The notes: generated from the sequence alone by a model not told the origin. 64,000 nucleotides of DNA from Nitrosospira sp. Nsp14 (GCF_900113575.1 NZ_FOPV01000005.1:116119-180118), one strand, 5' to 3'. Shown: positions 52,577 through 61,508, counted from the stretch's first letter. Program-made: numbers and translations.

Positions 52577-53196
52577 AGCTGTGGAGCGATCTATACGACC
52601 TGATAATGCCGGACTTGCCGGGTTGTCCGTTCGCTGCGGTGAATAACGCCCTGCGCCAGTCAGCCATTGTTTTTTGCGCACAATCCCTGGCATGGAAGGA
52701 TGAGCACCCGCCGGTTGCGGTCGCGGCTGGCACTGCGGAATACTCGTTTATCCCGCCCGTTGGTGCGGCGGTACATGCGATAACGCATGCTACGTTCAAC
52801 AGTAAGGAAATAAGCCCACATACCGGCGAACTCGATATACCGGCGAGGGATTGGCGCAACCAGACAGGCAGGCCCGAATATGTACTTGGAGGAGCTACAT
52901 CATTACGGCTGGTGCCGGAGCCTGATGAGGCTGGAATGCTGACAATGATTGTGGCGCTGAAGCCGTCAGCATCGGCCGCCGGTATCGATGAGCGTCTATT
53001 CAATGAATATCGGGAAGCGATCATACACGGGGCGCTAGCGCGGCTGATGCTCTCGCCCAGGAAGCCATATACCAATACGCAGCTGGCGCAATATCACCAG
53101 CAGCAATTCCTGATCGAAACCGCGATGGCCGCGACGCGGGCGGCAAGAAGTTTCACGCGCGCCCCGTTACGCACGGCGATCCTGGGAAGAGGATAA
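52573..53196 (+). CDS. Phage neck/tail-associated protein, unknown
   Basis: 207 residues. Starts with GTG overlapping the previous stop. It has a helical start (WSDLYDLIMPDLPGCPFAAVNNALRQSAIVFC), a beta middle (EYSFIPPVGAAVHAITHATF, PEYVLGGATSLRLVPEP) and a helical end. This layout is common for the protein following the adaptor in podoviruses. Function not known. Confidence 0.6.
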   Translation: MKLWSDLYDLIMPDLPGCPFAAVNNALRQSAIVFCAQSLAWKDEHPPVAVAAGTAEYSFIPPVGAAVHAITHATFNSKEISPHTGELDIPARDWRNQTGRPEYVLGGATSLRLVPEPDEAGMLTMIVALKPSASAAGIDERLFNEYREAIIHGALARLMLSPRKPYTNTQLAQYHQQQFLIETAMAATRAARSFTRAPLRTAILGRG

Positions 53197-53201
53197 GTGT
53201 C

Positions 53202-54101
53202 ATGGGCCTACGGTTTTCAAATTTTGGCAAGGCTATCGTCGCCTCGGCCCCAAGCGGAACAGCTGGGCTGAGCTTTACGGTGGAGGCGGGGAAAGGAATT
53301 CTTTTTCCAGTCCTGGGCACGGGAGATTATTTCTACGGAATTTTCAAGGACGCTTCCGGCAATCGGGAAATTGTGAAGGTCGAGGCGCGCAGCAGCGATA
53401 GTCTCACTATTGCGGCGGGGGGCCGGGGACTGGATGGCACCATCGCCAGGACCTGGGCGGCGGGAGATTATTTTGTCGCCGGACTGACGAATGCCGCCCT
53501 GCAGGAATCGCTCTCCAATACCAACCTGATTGCGCTAGGGGCGCTGCCGTCATCCGCGGGCAAGCTGCCGTATTTCACCGGCGGCTCCACGGCAGCGCTG
53601 ACGGATCTGACCCCCTTCATGCGGACACTGCTCGATGACGCGGATGCGGCAGCGGCAAGGGTAACCCTTGGGTTGCCATCAGCCATCGCAGCCCTCATCC
53701 CATCCGGTACCGTCATGGCCTTTTTCCAGGCAGCGGCACCGGTTGGCTGGACCCAGATCACTACGCATGACAACAAAGCCGTGCGCGTGGTGGGTGGCCC
53801 GGGCGGCGGTTCCGGCGGTTCGGTTTCCTTTACGGCTGCATTTGCTTCCCAAGAGCTCCGAGGAATCGTCGGAGCCACCACCCTAACAACGGCACAAATT
53901 CCCGCTCATAGCCACGCCATTACCTACGGCTTTATTGGCGCCGATGCTGGCAATACCGTCGGCACAACCAATAATACTCAAGGTGTCATCTCCACAAATA
54001 ACAGCATTGGCGGCGGAAATTCACATTCCCACTCATTCACCGGCACAGCAGTTAACCTTGCAGTGCAATATATCGACATGATTTTAGCGAGCAAAGACTG
54101 A
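53202..54101 (+). CDS. Phage tail fibre / collar-domain protein
   Basis: 299 residues. The N-terminal part is beta-rich. From about residue 165 comes a tail-collar unit: SGTVMAFFQAAAPVGWTQITTHDNKAVRVVGGPGG, then glycine-rich sequence and paired histidine motifs (IPAHSHAITY, NSHSHSFTG), which bind metal in trimeric fibre tips. It probably contacts the host receptor. There is no reverse transcriptase or template repeat nearby, so no diversity-generating system is indicated. Confidence 0.78.
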   Translation: MGLRFSNFGKAIVASAPSGTAGLSFTVEAGKGILFPVLGTGDYFYGIFKDASGNREIVKVEARSSDSLTIAAGGRGLDGTIARTWAAGDYFVAGLTNAALQESLSNTNLIALGALPSSAGKLPYFTGGSTAALTDLTPFMRTLLDDADAAAARVTLGLPSAIAALIPSGTVMAFFQAAAPVGWTQITTHDNKAVRVVGGPGGGSGGSVSFTAAFASQELRGIVGATTLTTAQIPAHSHAITYGFIGADAGNTVGTTNNTQGVISTNNSIGGGNSHSHSFTGTAVNLAVQYIDMILASKD

Positions 54102-54448
54102 TGAAAATTTGCGTGGCTGAGTGTCCCCTCGGGGCCAAGTGCGAAGAACTTAAGATGGAAACAGGAAAGTCTGTTCTCTACCGGTGCCCATGGTATGTGC
54201 AAGTTCTGGGCATGGACCCGAATACCGGCCAGGAGACAGGCACATGGGGATGCGCAATCGCCTGGATGCCTACCCTGATGATCAATACGGCAAACGAGTC
54301 GCGGAAAGGCGTCGCCGCTACTCAATCCTTCCGCAATGAAATCGTGAAGCAAGGCGCGCAGACACAACAAATGCTGCTGGTTGCGGCGCAACTGGCAAAC
54401 AGGGAAAAAGGCAACAAACCACTGGAGCAGATCGAAATATGCGAGTGA
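54101..54448 (+). CDS. Cysteine-containing phage protein, unknown
   Basis: 115 residues. CVAECPLGAKCEEL, then YRCPWYVQV and TWGCAIAWMP give four or five Cys that may bind metal or Fe-S. The second half is helical (ATQSFRNEIVKQGAQTQQMLLVAAQLANRE). Start overlaps the fibre stop (TGATG). I recognise no named family. Confidence 0.5.
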   Translation: MKICVAECPLGAKCEELKMETGKSVLYRCPWYVQVLGMDPNTGQETGTWGCAIAWMPTLMINTANESRKGVAATQSFRNEIVKQGAQTQQMLLVAAQLANREKGNKPLEQIEICE

Positions 54449-55017
54449 CGATTATTCGGGATGACAGCGTTGTCGGGGTAGAAGGCGTATTCAGACAGGT
54501 TGACCTGTCGACGTTGCCGGAGGGAATCCGCGCTGTGCAGTGGAACGGCGGGGGCGGACATATCGAGTACGACGAGGGCGCCAACACAACTTTATATGAT
54601 TTAGCGGCCTTCCAGCCTTTCGTCGACCTGTGGAATGCCGCTATGCAAACATCCGGTTCTCCCAGCGCCGGGCCAATGAAAGCCGCCGCGCTGGCAAGAA
54701 TCGATAGCGCCTATGCGGCTGAAGTCAAGTCGATAACGCAGGATTACCCGCTCGACGAGGTTGCGAGCTGGCCGCGACAGGAGGCCGAGGCACGGGCCTT
54801 GTTAACGGATGCGAAGGCAAGCACGCCCTTTATCGATGCCGCCGCATCTGCGCGAGGCATAGACAAGGCCGGGCTGATCAACAAGATCATTGCGAAAGCC
54901 GCTTCGTTCACACCGGCGCACGGACAGCTAACGGGCAAACGGCAAAAACTGCGCGATGAAATCATTGCACTCGGCGACAACCCGACGCAGCAGCAGCTGG
55001 ATGCGATTCAGTGGTGA
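54439..55017 (+). CDS. Tail fibre assembly-like protein (DUF4376-like)
   Basis: 192 residues. An N-terminal beta domain with AVQWNGGGGHIEY is followed by a helical part: AALARIDSAYAAEVKSITQDYPLDEVASWPRQEAEARALL, typical of DUF4376 and fibre-assembly-type phage proteins. It ends LGDNPTQQQLDAIQW. It overlaps the preceding gene by 10 bases and is followed by a terminator. Probably a virion fibre part or chaperone. Confidence 0.6.
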   Translation: MRVTIIRDDSVVGVEGVFRQVDLSTLPEGIRAVQWNGGGGHIEYDEGANTTLYDLAAFQPFVDLWNAAMQTSGSPSAGPMKAAALARIDSAYAAEVKSITQDYPLDEVASWPRQEAEARALLTDAKASTPFIDAAASARGIDKAGLINKIIAKAASFTPAHGQLTGKRQKLRDEIIALGDNPTQQQLDAIQW

Positions 55018-55035
55018 ACACGCACCATATACCCG

Positions 55036-55062
55036 AAACGCGGCCTCGCCGCGTTTTTTTTT
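55036..55062 (+). terminator. Terminator after the fibre unit
   Basis: AAACGCGGC-CTC-GCCGCGTTT stem followed by TTTTTT, 19 bases after the stop codon. Confidence 0.9.
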
Positions 55063-55109
55063 AACCACTCCACGATTTTTACTCGTTACATACTTTTGGA
55101 GGAATCATC

Positions 55110-55301
55110 ATGACCATGTTCCAGCGCAAACGTATCCAATTGATCAAGGAAGCCATAGATAAGAAAAACGCGACAGCCGATGCCGATGTGGACAGCCTGC
55201 TCGAGCGCTTCATAGCGTCGAAATGGACCGGGGCGATATCGGCCGCCGTCTTGTTGGTCGCTGTCGTGTTTGTGATTGCAGCGGTGTGGAGTTTGTTCTG
55301 A
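55110..55301 (+). CDS. Small membrane protein, holin candidate
   Basis: 63 residues: a charged N-terminal helix and one C-terminal membrane span (SAAVLLVAVVFVIAAVWSLF). Size and place before the endolysin fit a small class III-like or unclassified holin. TTGGAGGAATC precedes the ATG. It is only a candidate; the neighbour at 55303 also has one membrane span. Confidence 0.55.
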   Translation: MTMFQRKRIQLIKEAIDKKNATADADVDSLLERFIASKWTGAISAAVLLVAVVFVIAAVWSLF

Positions 55302-55302
55302 T

Positions 55303-55611
55303 ATGTCTACCGAGGATAGGGAGGATAGAGAGCAACGGACTGAGAGGCGTCGCGGTCCTTCCACCTATACGCTGTCCTTTGGAGGAATTATTGCTGTGGC
55401 AGGGCTCGCGGCATCAGGTGTCGCAACCTATAACGCAGTGCAAAACGATATTGCAAGCCTTAAACGGGGTGAGTTGTATCAGGAAAGGACAAATGAACGC
55501 CTGAGCGACGAAATTAAATCGATAAGAGTCGAGCAGCGGGAAACAATGAGGGAGTTCAACGAGAAGCTCGACCGAATCATCGACCAGTGGGCACGGGGGA
55601 GAAAACCATGA
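55303..55611 (+). CDS. Single-span membrane protein with coiled coil, lysis-module candidate
   Basis: 102 residues. A charged N-terminus (STEDREDREQRTERRRG), one membrane span (SFGGIIAVAGLAASGVATY) and a C-terminal coiled coil (NERLSDEIKSIRVEQRETMREFNEKLDRIIDQW). It could be a second holin component, an antiholin, or an i-spanin-like partner of the lipoprotein that follows. ATG 55303 overlaps nothing; its stop overlaps the next start (ATGA). Confidence 0.55.
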   Translation: MSTEDREDREQRTERRRGPSTYTLSFGGIIAVAGLAASGVATYNAVQNDIASLKRGELYQERTNERLSDEIKSIRVEQRETMREFNEKLDRIIDQWARGRKP

Positions 55612-55886
55612 GATATCTACTCGGAGCGGTATTTCTCGCCTCATGCACTGCGCTCACACCGTCGCCAACCGGAAACGCCTCGCTCGAACAGCCTGCCCCT
55701 GAGCCTGCCCCTGCCGCCGCTTCACCGCTACCGGAGGGAGAACAGGAAACACGCAAGCCCAAACCAAAGGTGGTTTCCCCCGCGCCCGCAGCAGCTGAAA
55801 TATCGTCGTGTGCGAACCTAAACATGGAAGATTTGAAGGAGACCATTAAGGCCAAGCTTGACTGTATTTCCGAAAACGCAAAATGA
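55608..55886 (+). CDS. Small Pro-rich lipoprotein, lysis-module candidate
   Basis: 92 residues. MRYLLGAVFLASC is a short lipoprotein signal with lipobox LASC. The mature part is Pro/Glu-rich with a Cys pair (SSCANLN, KLDCIS). With the preceding span-plus-coil gene it could form a second spanin pair beside the Rz/Rz1-like genes at 42.6 kb. Start overlaps the preceding stop. Confidence 0.55.
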   Translation: MRYLLGAVFLASCTALTPSPTGNASLEQPAPEPAPAAASPLPEGEQETRKPKPKVVSPAPAAAEISSCANLNMEDLKETIKAKLDCISENAK

Positions 55887-55934
55887 TATTCGCGTGCCGC
55901 TGCAGGGAACCCCTGAACAAAAAGGAGCGCACAA

Positions 55935-56498
55935 GTGATTAAACCATCCGTTACCCAATCGCGTTCCGCGTTGGCGGCCCTGGTGCTGACTGCTTCAACC
56001 CTGGTGGGGATTGCCTTGCACGAAGGTTATAAAGAACAGGCCTATATCCCGGTACCAGGCGATGTACCGACCATCGGGTTTGGCACAACCGCTGGCGTCA
56101 GAATGGGCGATAGAACGACACCGGAGCGCTCGCTTGTCCGTCTGCTCGGCGAGATCGAGGATATTTACGCCGCCGGCGTTAAAAGTTGCGTAACGGCACC
56201 TTTGTATCCGCATGAGTTCGAGGCGTTTGTGAGGCTGGCGTACAGCGTGGGCGTCCCGACGTTTTGCCGCAAAGCACAGCCGGGCAAGCCACCCAATCTT
56301 ATCGATCTGATCAATGCTGAAAGGTACGCTGAAGCGTGCGCGCGTATTGAAGCGTTCAAGTATGGGCCAGGCAGAAAAGTATTTCCGGGCCTTGTAAAAC
56401 GACGTGTCGAAGAAAGGGCGATTTGCGAGGGAAAAAAATCGAGCCCGCCCTCCCTGGCACTGTCCGGAACCAGGACGAGGCAAAATGAGCGCCTTTAG
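55935..56498 (+). CDS. Phage endolysin, GH24 muramidase, SAR type
   Basis: 187 residues. An N-terminal weakly hydrophobic segment (SALAALVLTASTLVGIAL) directly precedes the catalytic Glu in HEGYKEQAYIP; Asp in PVPGDVPTIGFGTT and Thr complete the E-D-T triad of T4/P21-type lysozymes. This layout is that of signal-anchor-release endolysins, which are held inactive in the membrane until the holin works. The start is GTG after AAAGGAGCG. The C-terminus overlaps the next gene by 14 bases. It cleaves cell-wall glycan at lysis. Confidence 0.88.
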   Translation: MIKPSVTQSRSALAALVLTASTLVGIALHEGYKEQAYIPVPGDVPTIGFGTTAGVRMGDRTTPERSLVRLLGEIEDIYAAGVKSCVTAPLYPHEFEAFVRLAYSVGVPTFCRKAQPGKPPNLIDLINAERYAEACARIEAFKYGPGRKVFPGLVKRRVEERAICEGKKSSPPSLALSGTRTRQNERL

Positions 56499-58518
56499 AA
56501 TCTCGGGTTTTTCCGGCCTTGTGCCAAGACTGGCAAAACAGCTGCTGGCGCCCCACCAGGCGCAGGTTGCGACCAATTGCGATCTTACTTCAGGTGACTT
56601 GCGGCCCAGAAACGGACCCAAAGCGGTGTTCGCCCCAGTCATCAACAACGACATCGTTTCCATGTTCCGCATGGAAAAAGACGGCAATGAAAAGTGGCTG
56701 GCATGGGACAGGGATGTGGACGTGGCACGGTCGCCGGTTGCGGGAAATACGTCACGACGCTTCTACTATACGGGAGACGGCGAGCCGCGCGTATCCGATT
56801 ACGATACCGCCACGCAAGGGCCGGGGCCTTATCCTTCAGGCTATTTTGTCCTGGGCGTCACACCGCCCCTTGCGGCACCTTCGATATCCGTATCGGGCGG
56901 AGCAGGAGCAGCCGTAACGCGTGCTTATGTTTACACCTTCGTCACCCAATGGGGCGAGGAGTCGAAGCCTTCTCCCGCCGCCACGGCCACTGGAAAAACC
57001 GATGGCGGCTGGGTGCTCTCGAGTCTGGATACGCCCCCTCCGAACAGCGGGACGGTGACGGGCGCGGCCAGGAATACGCCATCCGCCGGGTATGTCGAAG
57101 TTATGCTGGATAGCGTTTTTGGTTTGCGGACCCACGAGGAAATTTCATTCGCATCGGCTTCAGGCATGACCGACCTCAACGCCACCTTTGCAATTTACAG
57201 CATAGATGCTGGGACGAACAGGATCGTGGTACCGCTTTCCACCTCTCAAAGCTACGTCGCGGGAGGAACATGGTCACGCAAGGCGCCGCATAACACCAGC
57301 GGAATGATCAGGCGGATATACCGTACGCTCTCCACAGCGGAAGGCACCGAGTATCACTATGTAGGAGCGATCCCGGCGACTGCTGCCTCGTTCGATGACA
57401 AGGCGGGTGATGAAGTTGTCGCCCTGGGAGAAATTCTTCCGTCCACGGGCTGGGAAATGCCGCCAGCCGACTTGAAAGGCATTCTGATGCTGTCAAACGG
57501 AATCGCCGCAGGATTTACCGGCAACGAGGTGCATTTTTCCGAGCCATTCAAACCATACGCATGGCCGACAGCCTATCGCCAGACCTACGACCAGGATATT
57601 GTCGCCATCGGCTTCACGGGCACCACGCTGGTCGGAATGACACAGGGTAATCCGTTCACGATCACTGGCGTGGAACCCGTCACCATGGGGGGCGGCATGG
57701 AAAAGCTCGGCGTGGCATGGCCTTGCATGGCCAAGCGCGGCGTCGCCAATTTTGCGTTTGGCGTAGGCTACCCCGCACCCCAGGGCATGGTCATTATCGG
57801 TGCGACCAGCGACGTGGTAACCAAGGACCTGTTCACACAAAAGGAATGGTCGGAGCTGAACCCGCGGACCTTTGTGGCCGCTTCTGCCGACAACCGCTAC
57901 TACTGCGGCTATAAAGTGGATGAAAGTTCGCTCATGTTTGTGATCGATAAAACCGAGAACGCGTCTTTCATCAAGATCAATCAAGGCATCAGCTGCATAT
58001 GGGCCGATCCGGCGACAGGCAGGTTGTATGTCGCAGTCGACAAAAAAATCTACGAATGGGAAGGCGATTCGGGCAGCAAACTTGCCTACGAATGGAAGAG
58101 CAAAAAATTCATTTCCACGTCCCCGTTGAACTATGGCGCGGCCAAGGTCGACGCAGACTTCGAGATGTCGGAAGCGGAGCTGGCGGCCGCACAAGCAGCG
58201 CATGACTCAGCCATCGCCACTAATCGCGGCGTGATTGCTCACCACAATATGGATGATGGCCTGGCCGATCCGGATTTGGGTAAATATGAGCTTGGCGGTG
58301 ACGCAATGAACGAAATTCCCCCGGCAGTTACCGATTCCCTGCAATTTCAGCTTTCGACGGATGGCGCGCTCAAATTCACCAAACAGATCAAGAACAGGCG
58401 CAGCTTCCGGCTTCCCGGGGGCTATAAGGCCGATAACGTGGAAATCGTATTATCCGGCAACGTGAAGGTCACCGGTGTGGTGCTGGCTGAGACAATGAAT
58501 GGGCTAAAGCAGGCTTAA
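56485..58518 (+). CDS. Large phage tail/virion protein, beta-propeller-like
   Basis: 677 residues, almost wholly beta strands with repeated Gly/Thr-rich turns. It starts FRISGFSGLVPRLAKQLLAPHQAQVATNCDLTSGDLRPRNGP, the pattern seen in podovirus tail-hub or closure proteins. Middle segments include MIRRIYRTLSTAEGTEYHYVGAIP and WADPATGRLYVAVDKKIYEWEGD. The C-terminal half has a helical insert near residue 575. It probably builds the short tail. ATG 56485 follows AGGACGAGG within the end of the endolysin gene. Confidence 0.75.
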   Translation: MSAFRISGFSGLVPRLAKQLLAPHQAQVATNCDLTSGDLRPRNGPKAVFAPVINNDIVSMFRMEKDGNEKWLAWDRDVDVARSPVAGNTSRRFYYTGDGEPRVSDYDTATQGPGPYPSGYFVLGVTPPLAAPSISVSGGAGAAVTRAYVYTFVTQWGEESKPSPAATATGKTDGGWVLSSLDTPPPNSGTVTGAARNTPSAGYVEVMLDSVFGLRTHEEISFASASGMTDLNATFAIYSIDAGTNRIVVPLSTSQSYVAGGTWSRKAPHNTSGMIRRIYRTLSTAEGTEYHYVGAIPATAASFDDKAGDEVVALGEILPSTGWEMPPADLKGILMLSNGIAAGFTGNEVHFSEPFKPYAWPTAYRQTYDQDIVAIGFTGTTLVGMTQGNPFTITGVEPVTMGGGMEKLGVAWPCMAKRGVANFAFGVGYPAPQGMVIIGATSDVVTKDLFTQKEWSELNPRTFVAASADNRYYCGYKVDESSLMFVIDKTENASFIKINQGISCIWADPATGRLYVAVDKKIYEWEGDSGSKLAYEWKSKKFISTSPLNYGAAKVDADFEMSEAELAAAQAAHDSAIATNRGVIAHHNMDDGLADPDLGKYELGGDAMNEIPPAVTDSLQFQLSTDGALKFTKQIKNRRSFRLPGGYKADNVEIVLSGNVKVTGVVLAETMNGLKQA

Positions 58519-58548
58519 CGGTATTTTATACAAGCAGTTTGAAGCGTG

Positions 58549-58577
58549 AGCCGCCGAGCTTGTCCGGCGGCTTTTTT
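58549..58577 (+). terminator. Terminator after the large tail gene
   Basis: AGCCGCCG pairs with CGGCGGCT over an 8-base loop, then six T. It lies 31 bases after the stop and just before the next ribosome binding site. Confidence 0.9.
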
Positions 58578-58600
58578 ATGATTATTAAAAGGAGAACCGA

Positions 58601-58984
58601 ATGGCGAAATATGCTCATGCCGATGTGTTGGACGGAGGCCTCAACGCGATCAGGAACGATGCCACCCAGATGCTGCTGCTCAAAGCCTATTCCCCGGGGG
58701 ACAGCTACGCGACAGTCAGCGGCAACACAATATGTGCCGTCGCCATGTCCGCCGCCGACTACGCACTCGCCGGGCCGGACGGCGCGGCGCGGGTTCTCAC
58801 TGTCGCCCCAAAGAACGGCACAGCCTCGGGGAGCTCCGGCCCCTCGCCCGATTTGCATATCGCCTTTACGGATGGATCGGCGAAAGTCCTCCTGGTGACG
58901 GATGAGACATCGGATCAGGTGGTGACAAGCGGCAACACCATCAGCTTTCCGAATCTTACATACACCAGTAATCAGCCCGCTTGA
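58601..58984 (+). CDS. Phage virion protein, unknown (1)
   Basis: 127 residues, beta-rich. It starts AKYAHADVLDGGLNAIRNDATQMLLLKAY and ends SGNTISFPNLTYT. The conserved-looking ADVLDGGLNAIRNDA start is seen in phage structural proteins of unknown role. AAAAGGAG precedes the ATG. It leads a unit that runs to the end of the late region. Confidence 0.6.
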   Translation: MAKYAHADVLDGGLNAIRNDATQMLLLKAYSPGDSYATVSGNTICAVAMSAADYALAGPDGAARVLTVAPKNGTASGSSGPSPDLHIAFTDGSAKVLLVTDETSDQVVTSGNTISFPNLTYTSNQPA

Positions 58985-58995
58985 GGATTTAGGCA

Positions 58996-59382
58996 ATGGC
59001 ACTCATAAAAACAGCAAGAACGCTCGTTTCCACCACTCCGAATGGAGCGGGGGCCACGACGCGAGGCAGACTCAATATGAATCTGGCCCAAGGCGGAGGC
59101 TTACTGACGATAAAGATGATCAATGGCACCACGGGCCCAGCCGCACAATGCATTTGCAATATCCTGATCGCTCACAATCCCACGCTGCCGGCCGCGGCTT
59201 CAGCGGGCGCGGACTGGAAGACGATCGCATCTTATGGCGGCGGAACAGCATCCAACGCCGCGACCGAGGTCGGCCTGCCGATTGATCCGTCCATCATGTG
59301 CCTTGAAGTTGAATTTACCGGCAACACAGTCCAACCGGTGACGGTGGAAGCATATTTGAGCGAATTGACCATGGCGGTTTAA
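58996..59382 (+). CDS. Phage virion protein, unknown (2)
   Basis: 128 residues, beta-sandwich-like, with ARTLVSTTPNGAGATTRGRLNMNLAQGGGLLTIKMING and a closing CLEVEFTGNTVQPVTVEAYLSEL. No family is recognised. It is immediately followed by the LamG protein gene (GTG at 59383, no gap). Confidence 0.6.
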   Translation: MALIKTARTLVSTTPNGAGATTRGRLNMNLAQGGGLLTIKMINGTTGPAAQCICNILIAHNPTLPAAASAGADWKTIASYGGGTASNAATEVGLPIDPSIMCLEVEFTGNTVQPVTVEAYLSELTMAV

Positions 59383-60900
59383 GTGGCGATAACGCTACCG
59401 CAGAGGTTTCTAAAGCAGCCTCAGCATCCAGCTCCGCTCGATCCGGGCCACCCGTTATTCAAGGATATTGTATTCGCATATTCGGCGGGCCGGGGATTGC
59501 TCGACGGCAGGCATCCCGACAAAACCGGAGCATTTGCCGGAACGATGCAGCTTGGATACGGGGGAGGCGGCAAGTACCTCAAGACCGGCGCGCCCAGCAG
59601 CCACCTTGCGTTCGCGAGCGTTGACGACTACAACGTGCTGGGCGAGGTCACGGCGATCGCGCTTGTTCGTCATGCGACTACCACCACCCAGGGCGTGGTC
59701 ATCCATAAGTGCGAGTCATCTGGCGGGACGAACACCCCATTCGGGCTTCTGATCGAATCCAGCGGGGCGGTATCGCTTAACCGATCCAATGCAAGCGGCA
59801 GCAGACCCTTCCGCGTATGGGCCAGCTCGGCTACCCTGTCAGTCAACCAGTTGGCGGTGATAGCCGCTACGCAGGGCGCGGACATGTCAACCGCGCCTAG
59901 ATTCTTTATCGACGGGGCATTAGACAGCGGCCCGGCAACCAACCTTTATGACGGCGCTGGCAGCGGCGCGCCGACACCCACACCGGTTTCACTAAAACTC
60001 GGCAACCGGACCGACCATTTATCCCGCTTCAACGGCGAGATATACGATGTGCTCGTCTTGAGACGGGCGCTCTCGGCCGCCGAAATCGCGGATCTATCCC
60101 GAAATATATGGGCAGTCTGGCAGGCGCCCGCCAGACGGTTATGGGTTAGTGCCAACCAGGCCAATAATCTCACCGGCACAGACTCGATCCAGGGCAACGT
60201 CGCCGGAACCGGGAATATCGCTCAGACGCAAGCGCTCGACGCCACAGCACCGACACAGACGAATCTGGGGAGTGGGGGTACGATCGTGGCGAGCGTCGCC
60301 GTCGATCTCGCTCAGGCAGCAATTACTTGTGGAAACTTCGTCGGCACAGCAGGCGTTACCCAACGTCACGTCCTGCCGGTAGTTTCCGCAACTCAGAGCA
60401 GCATATGGGTCACAAATGCAGTCGGGCAAAAACATGTTGCTACTGCAGCCAGCGCTACACAGGAAAACACCAGCAGCACCGGTGCAATCGCGCGTGGTAT
60501 CGGTGGTCTTTTGCCACAGGCGCTGGCGCAAGCGAACAACAGCGGCACCAAGCTCATCATCCAGACCCACCTTCTGGTCAGCACGGCCACAGGGCAGGCA
60601 CATAGCTTCAGCCATGTGAGCCTTGGTGGTGGAACCACGGTCGAGATCGCGCTGGCTTCGCCGATAGCCGCCGCCACCCCGGTCCTCAGGAAGCCGGGCA
60701 TACCCCTTGGAACACCCATATGGTTGAAAACGACCATCGAGATCTTGACCGGGCGGCGCGGAAACCGGGTTGAAGTGCCCAAGTTCCAGGCACTGTCTTT
60801 TTCGGCAACCCCCACCAAGGCGGAGTGCGAGGCGTTGTACCGTTACATCAATAGCATGCGGCACTCATTGGAGCAGATCATCAAAAGACTGGACAGCTAA
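59383..60900 (+). CDS. Phage LamG/concanavalin-like domain virion protein
   Basis: 505 residues, GTG start directly after the preceding stop. Residues 20-240 form a concanavalin/LamG-like jelly roll (GHPLFKDIVFAYSAGRGLLDGRHPDKTGAF, then FNGEIYDVLVLRRALSAAEIADLSRNIWAVW). A Thr/Ala/Gln-rich, repetitive region (about 255-420) follows, then a helical end. The jelly roll suggests glycan binding. A surface-binding tail protein is likely. Confidence 0.78.
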   Translation: MAITLPQRFLKQPQHPAPLDPGHPLFKDIVFAYSAGRGLLDGRHPDKTGAFAGTMQLGYGGGGKYLKTGAPSSHLAFASVDDYNVLGEVTAIALVRHATTTTQGVVIHKCESSGGTNTPFGLLIESSGAVSLNRSNASGSRPFRVWASSATLSVNQLAVIAATQGADMSTAPRFFIDGALDSGPATNLYDGAGSGAPTPTPVSLKLGNRTDHLSRFNGEIYDVLVLRRALSAAEIADLSRNIWAVWQAPARRLWVSANQANNLTGTDSIQGNVAGTGNIAQTQALDATAPTQTNLGSGGTIVASVAVDLAQAAITCGNFVGTAGVTQRHVLPVVSATQSSIWVTNAVGQKHVATAASATQENTSSTGAIARGIGGLLPQALAQANNSGTKLIIQTHLLVSTATGQAHSFSHVSLGGGTTVEIALASPIAAATPVLRKPGIPLGTPIWLKTTIEILTGRRGNRVEVPKFQALSFSATPTKAECEALYRYINSMRHSLEQIIKRLDS

Positions 60901-60902
60901 AA

Positions 60903-61505
60903 TTGAACACTCAACTTATTGCATTACTGAAGGCGAACATGGGTTTGGCCTTGACCTGGGATTTGGCCGCGGATATTTATGTGGCGGCCGGGCGAATCGA
61001 AACACTGGTTAGTCCAGGCGATATTGAACGGATTCAACCCCGCATTCATGAAGATACGGTATTCGCGCGCGAGCGCATGGAAGACGTTGTCGAGGAAATG
61101 AAACTGCTTCACCAGGCGCACTGGCACGAAACGGAGGCGCATCGGCACGGGCTCACACTCAATCCCGACTATGAGATATTTATCCGCTATGAGCGTGCCG
61201 GACGCTACGTACTGTTTACCCTGAGAAACGACGGCAGATTGCAGGGCAACTGTGCCTTGTACCTGGACAAAAGCACCCATACGCAAACCCTCCTCGCAAC
61301 GGAGGACACGCTTTATTTGTTGCCGGAGGCCCGGAAACGACGGGCAGCAACTCACTTTATCGAGTACTGCGAAAACGCATTAAAGTCACTGGGCGTGAAG
61401 GAAATAAACGTTTCCGTCAAAACGGTAAACAAAGCAGGGCGGTTCTTTAGCATGCTGGGCTATCGCCACGTTGAAAACGGATTGAGCAAAATATTGGAGG
61501 GCTGA
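60903..61505 (+). CDS. GNAT-like acetyltransferase-fold phage protein
   Basis: 200 residues from a TTG start two bases after the preceding stop; an ATG at 60939 is the alternative. The C-terminal half (LYLLPEARKRRAATHFIEYCENALKSLGVKEINVSVKTVNKAGRFFSMLGYRHVE) matches the acetyl-CoA-binding and final segments of GNAT enzymes, including an R..G-like RKRRAA loop and the LGYRHVE ending. T7-like phages carry a related-fold protein (gp13) in the same place, before the internal core genes. Whether it is an enzyme or a structural relic is unclear. Confidence 0.68.
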   Translation: MNTQLIALLKANMGLALTWDLAADIYVAAGRIETLVSPGDIERIQPRIHEDTVFARERMEDVVEEMKLLHQAHWHETEAHRHGLTLNPDYEIFIRYERAGRYVLFTLRNDGRLQGNCALYLDKSTHTQTLLATEDTLYLLPEARKRRAATHFIEYCENALKSLGVKEINVSVKTVNKAGRFFSMLGYRHVENGLSKILEG

Positions 61506-61508
61506 AAA

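Noticed and set aside
57493..58203. 236-codon antisense frame within the large tail gene
   Set aside because: No recognisable protein, and the sense frame has continuous structural-protein character.
53202..60900. Diversity-generating retroelement, as in some podoviruses with variable tail proteins
   Set aside because: No reverse transcriptase frame and no matching template/variable repeats were seen near the fibre or LamG genes.
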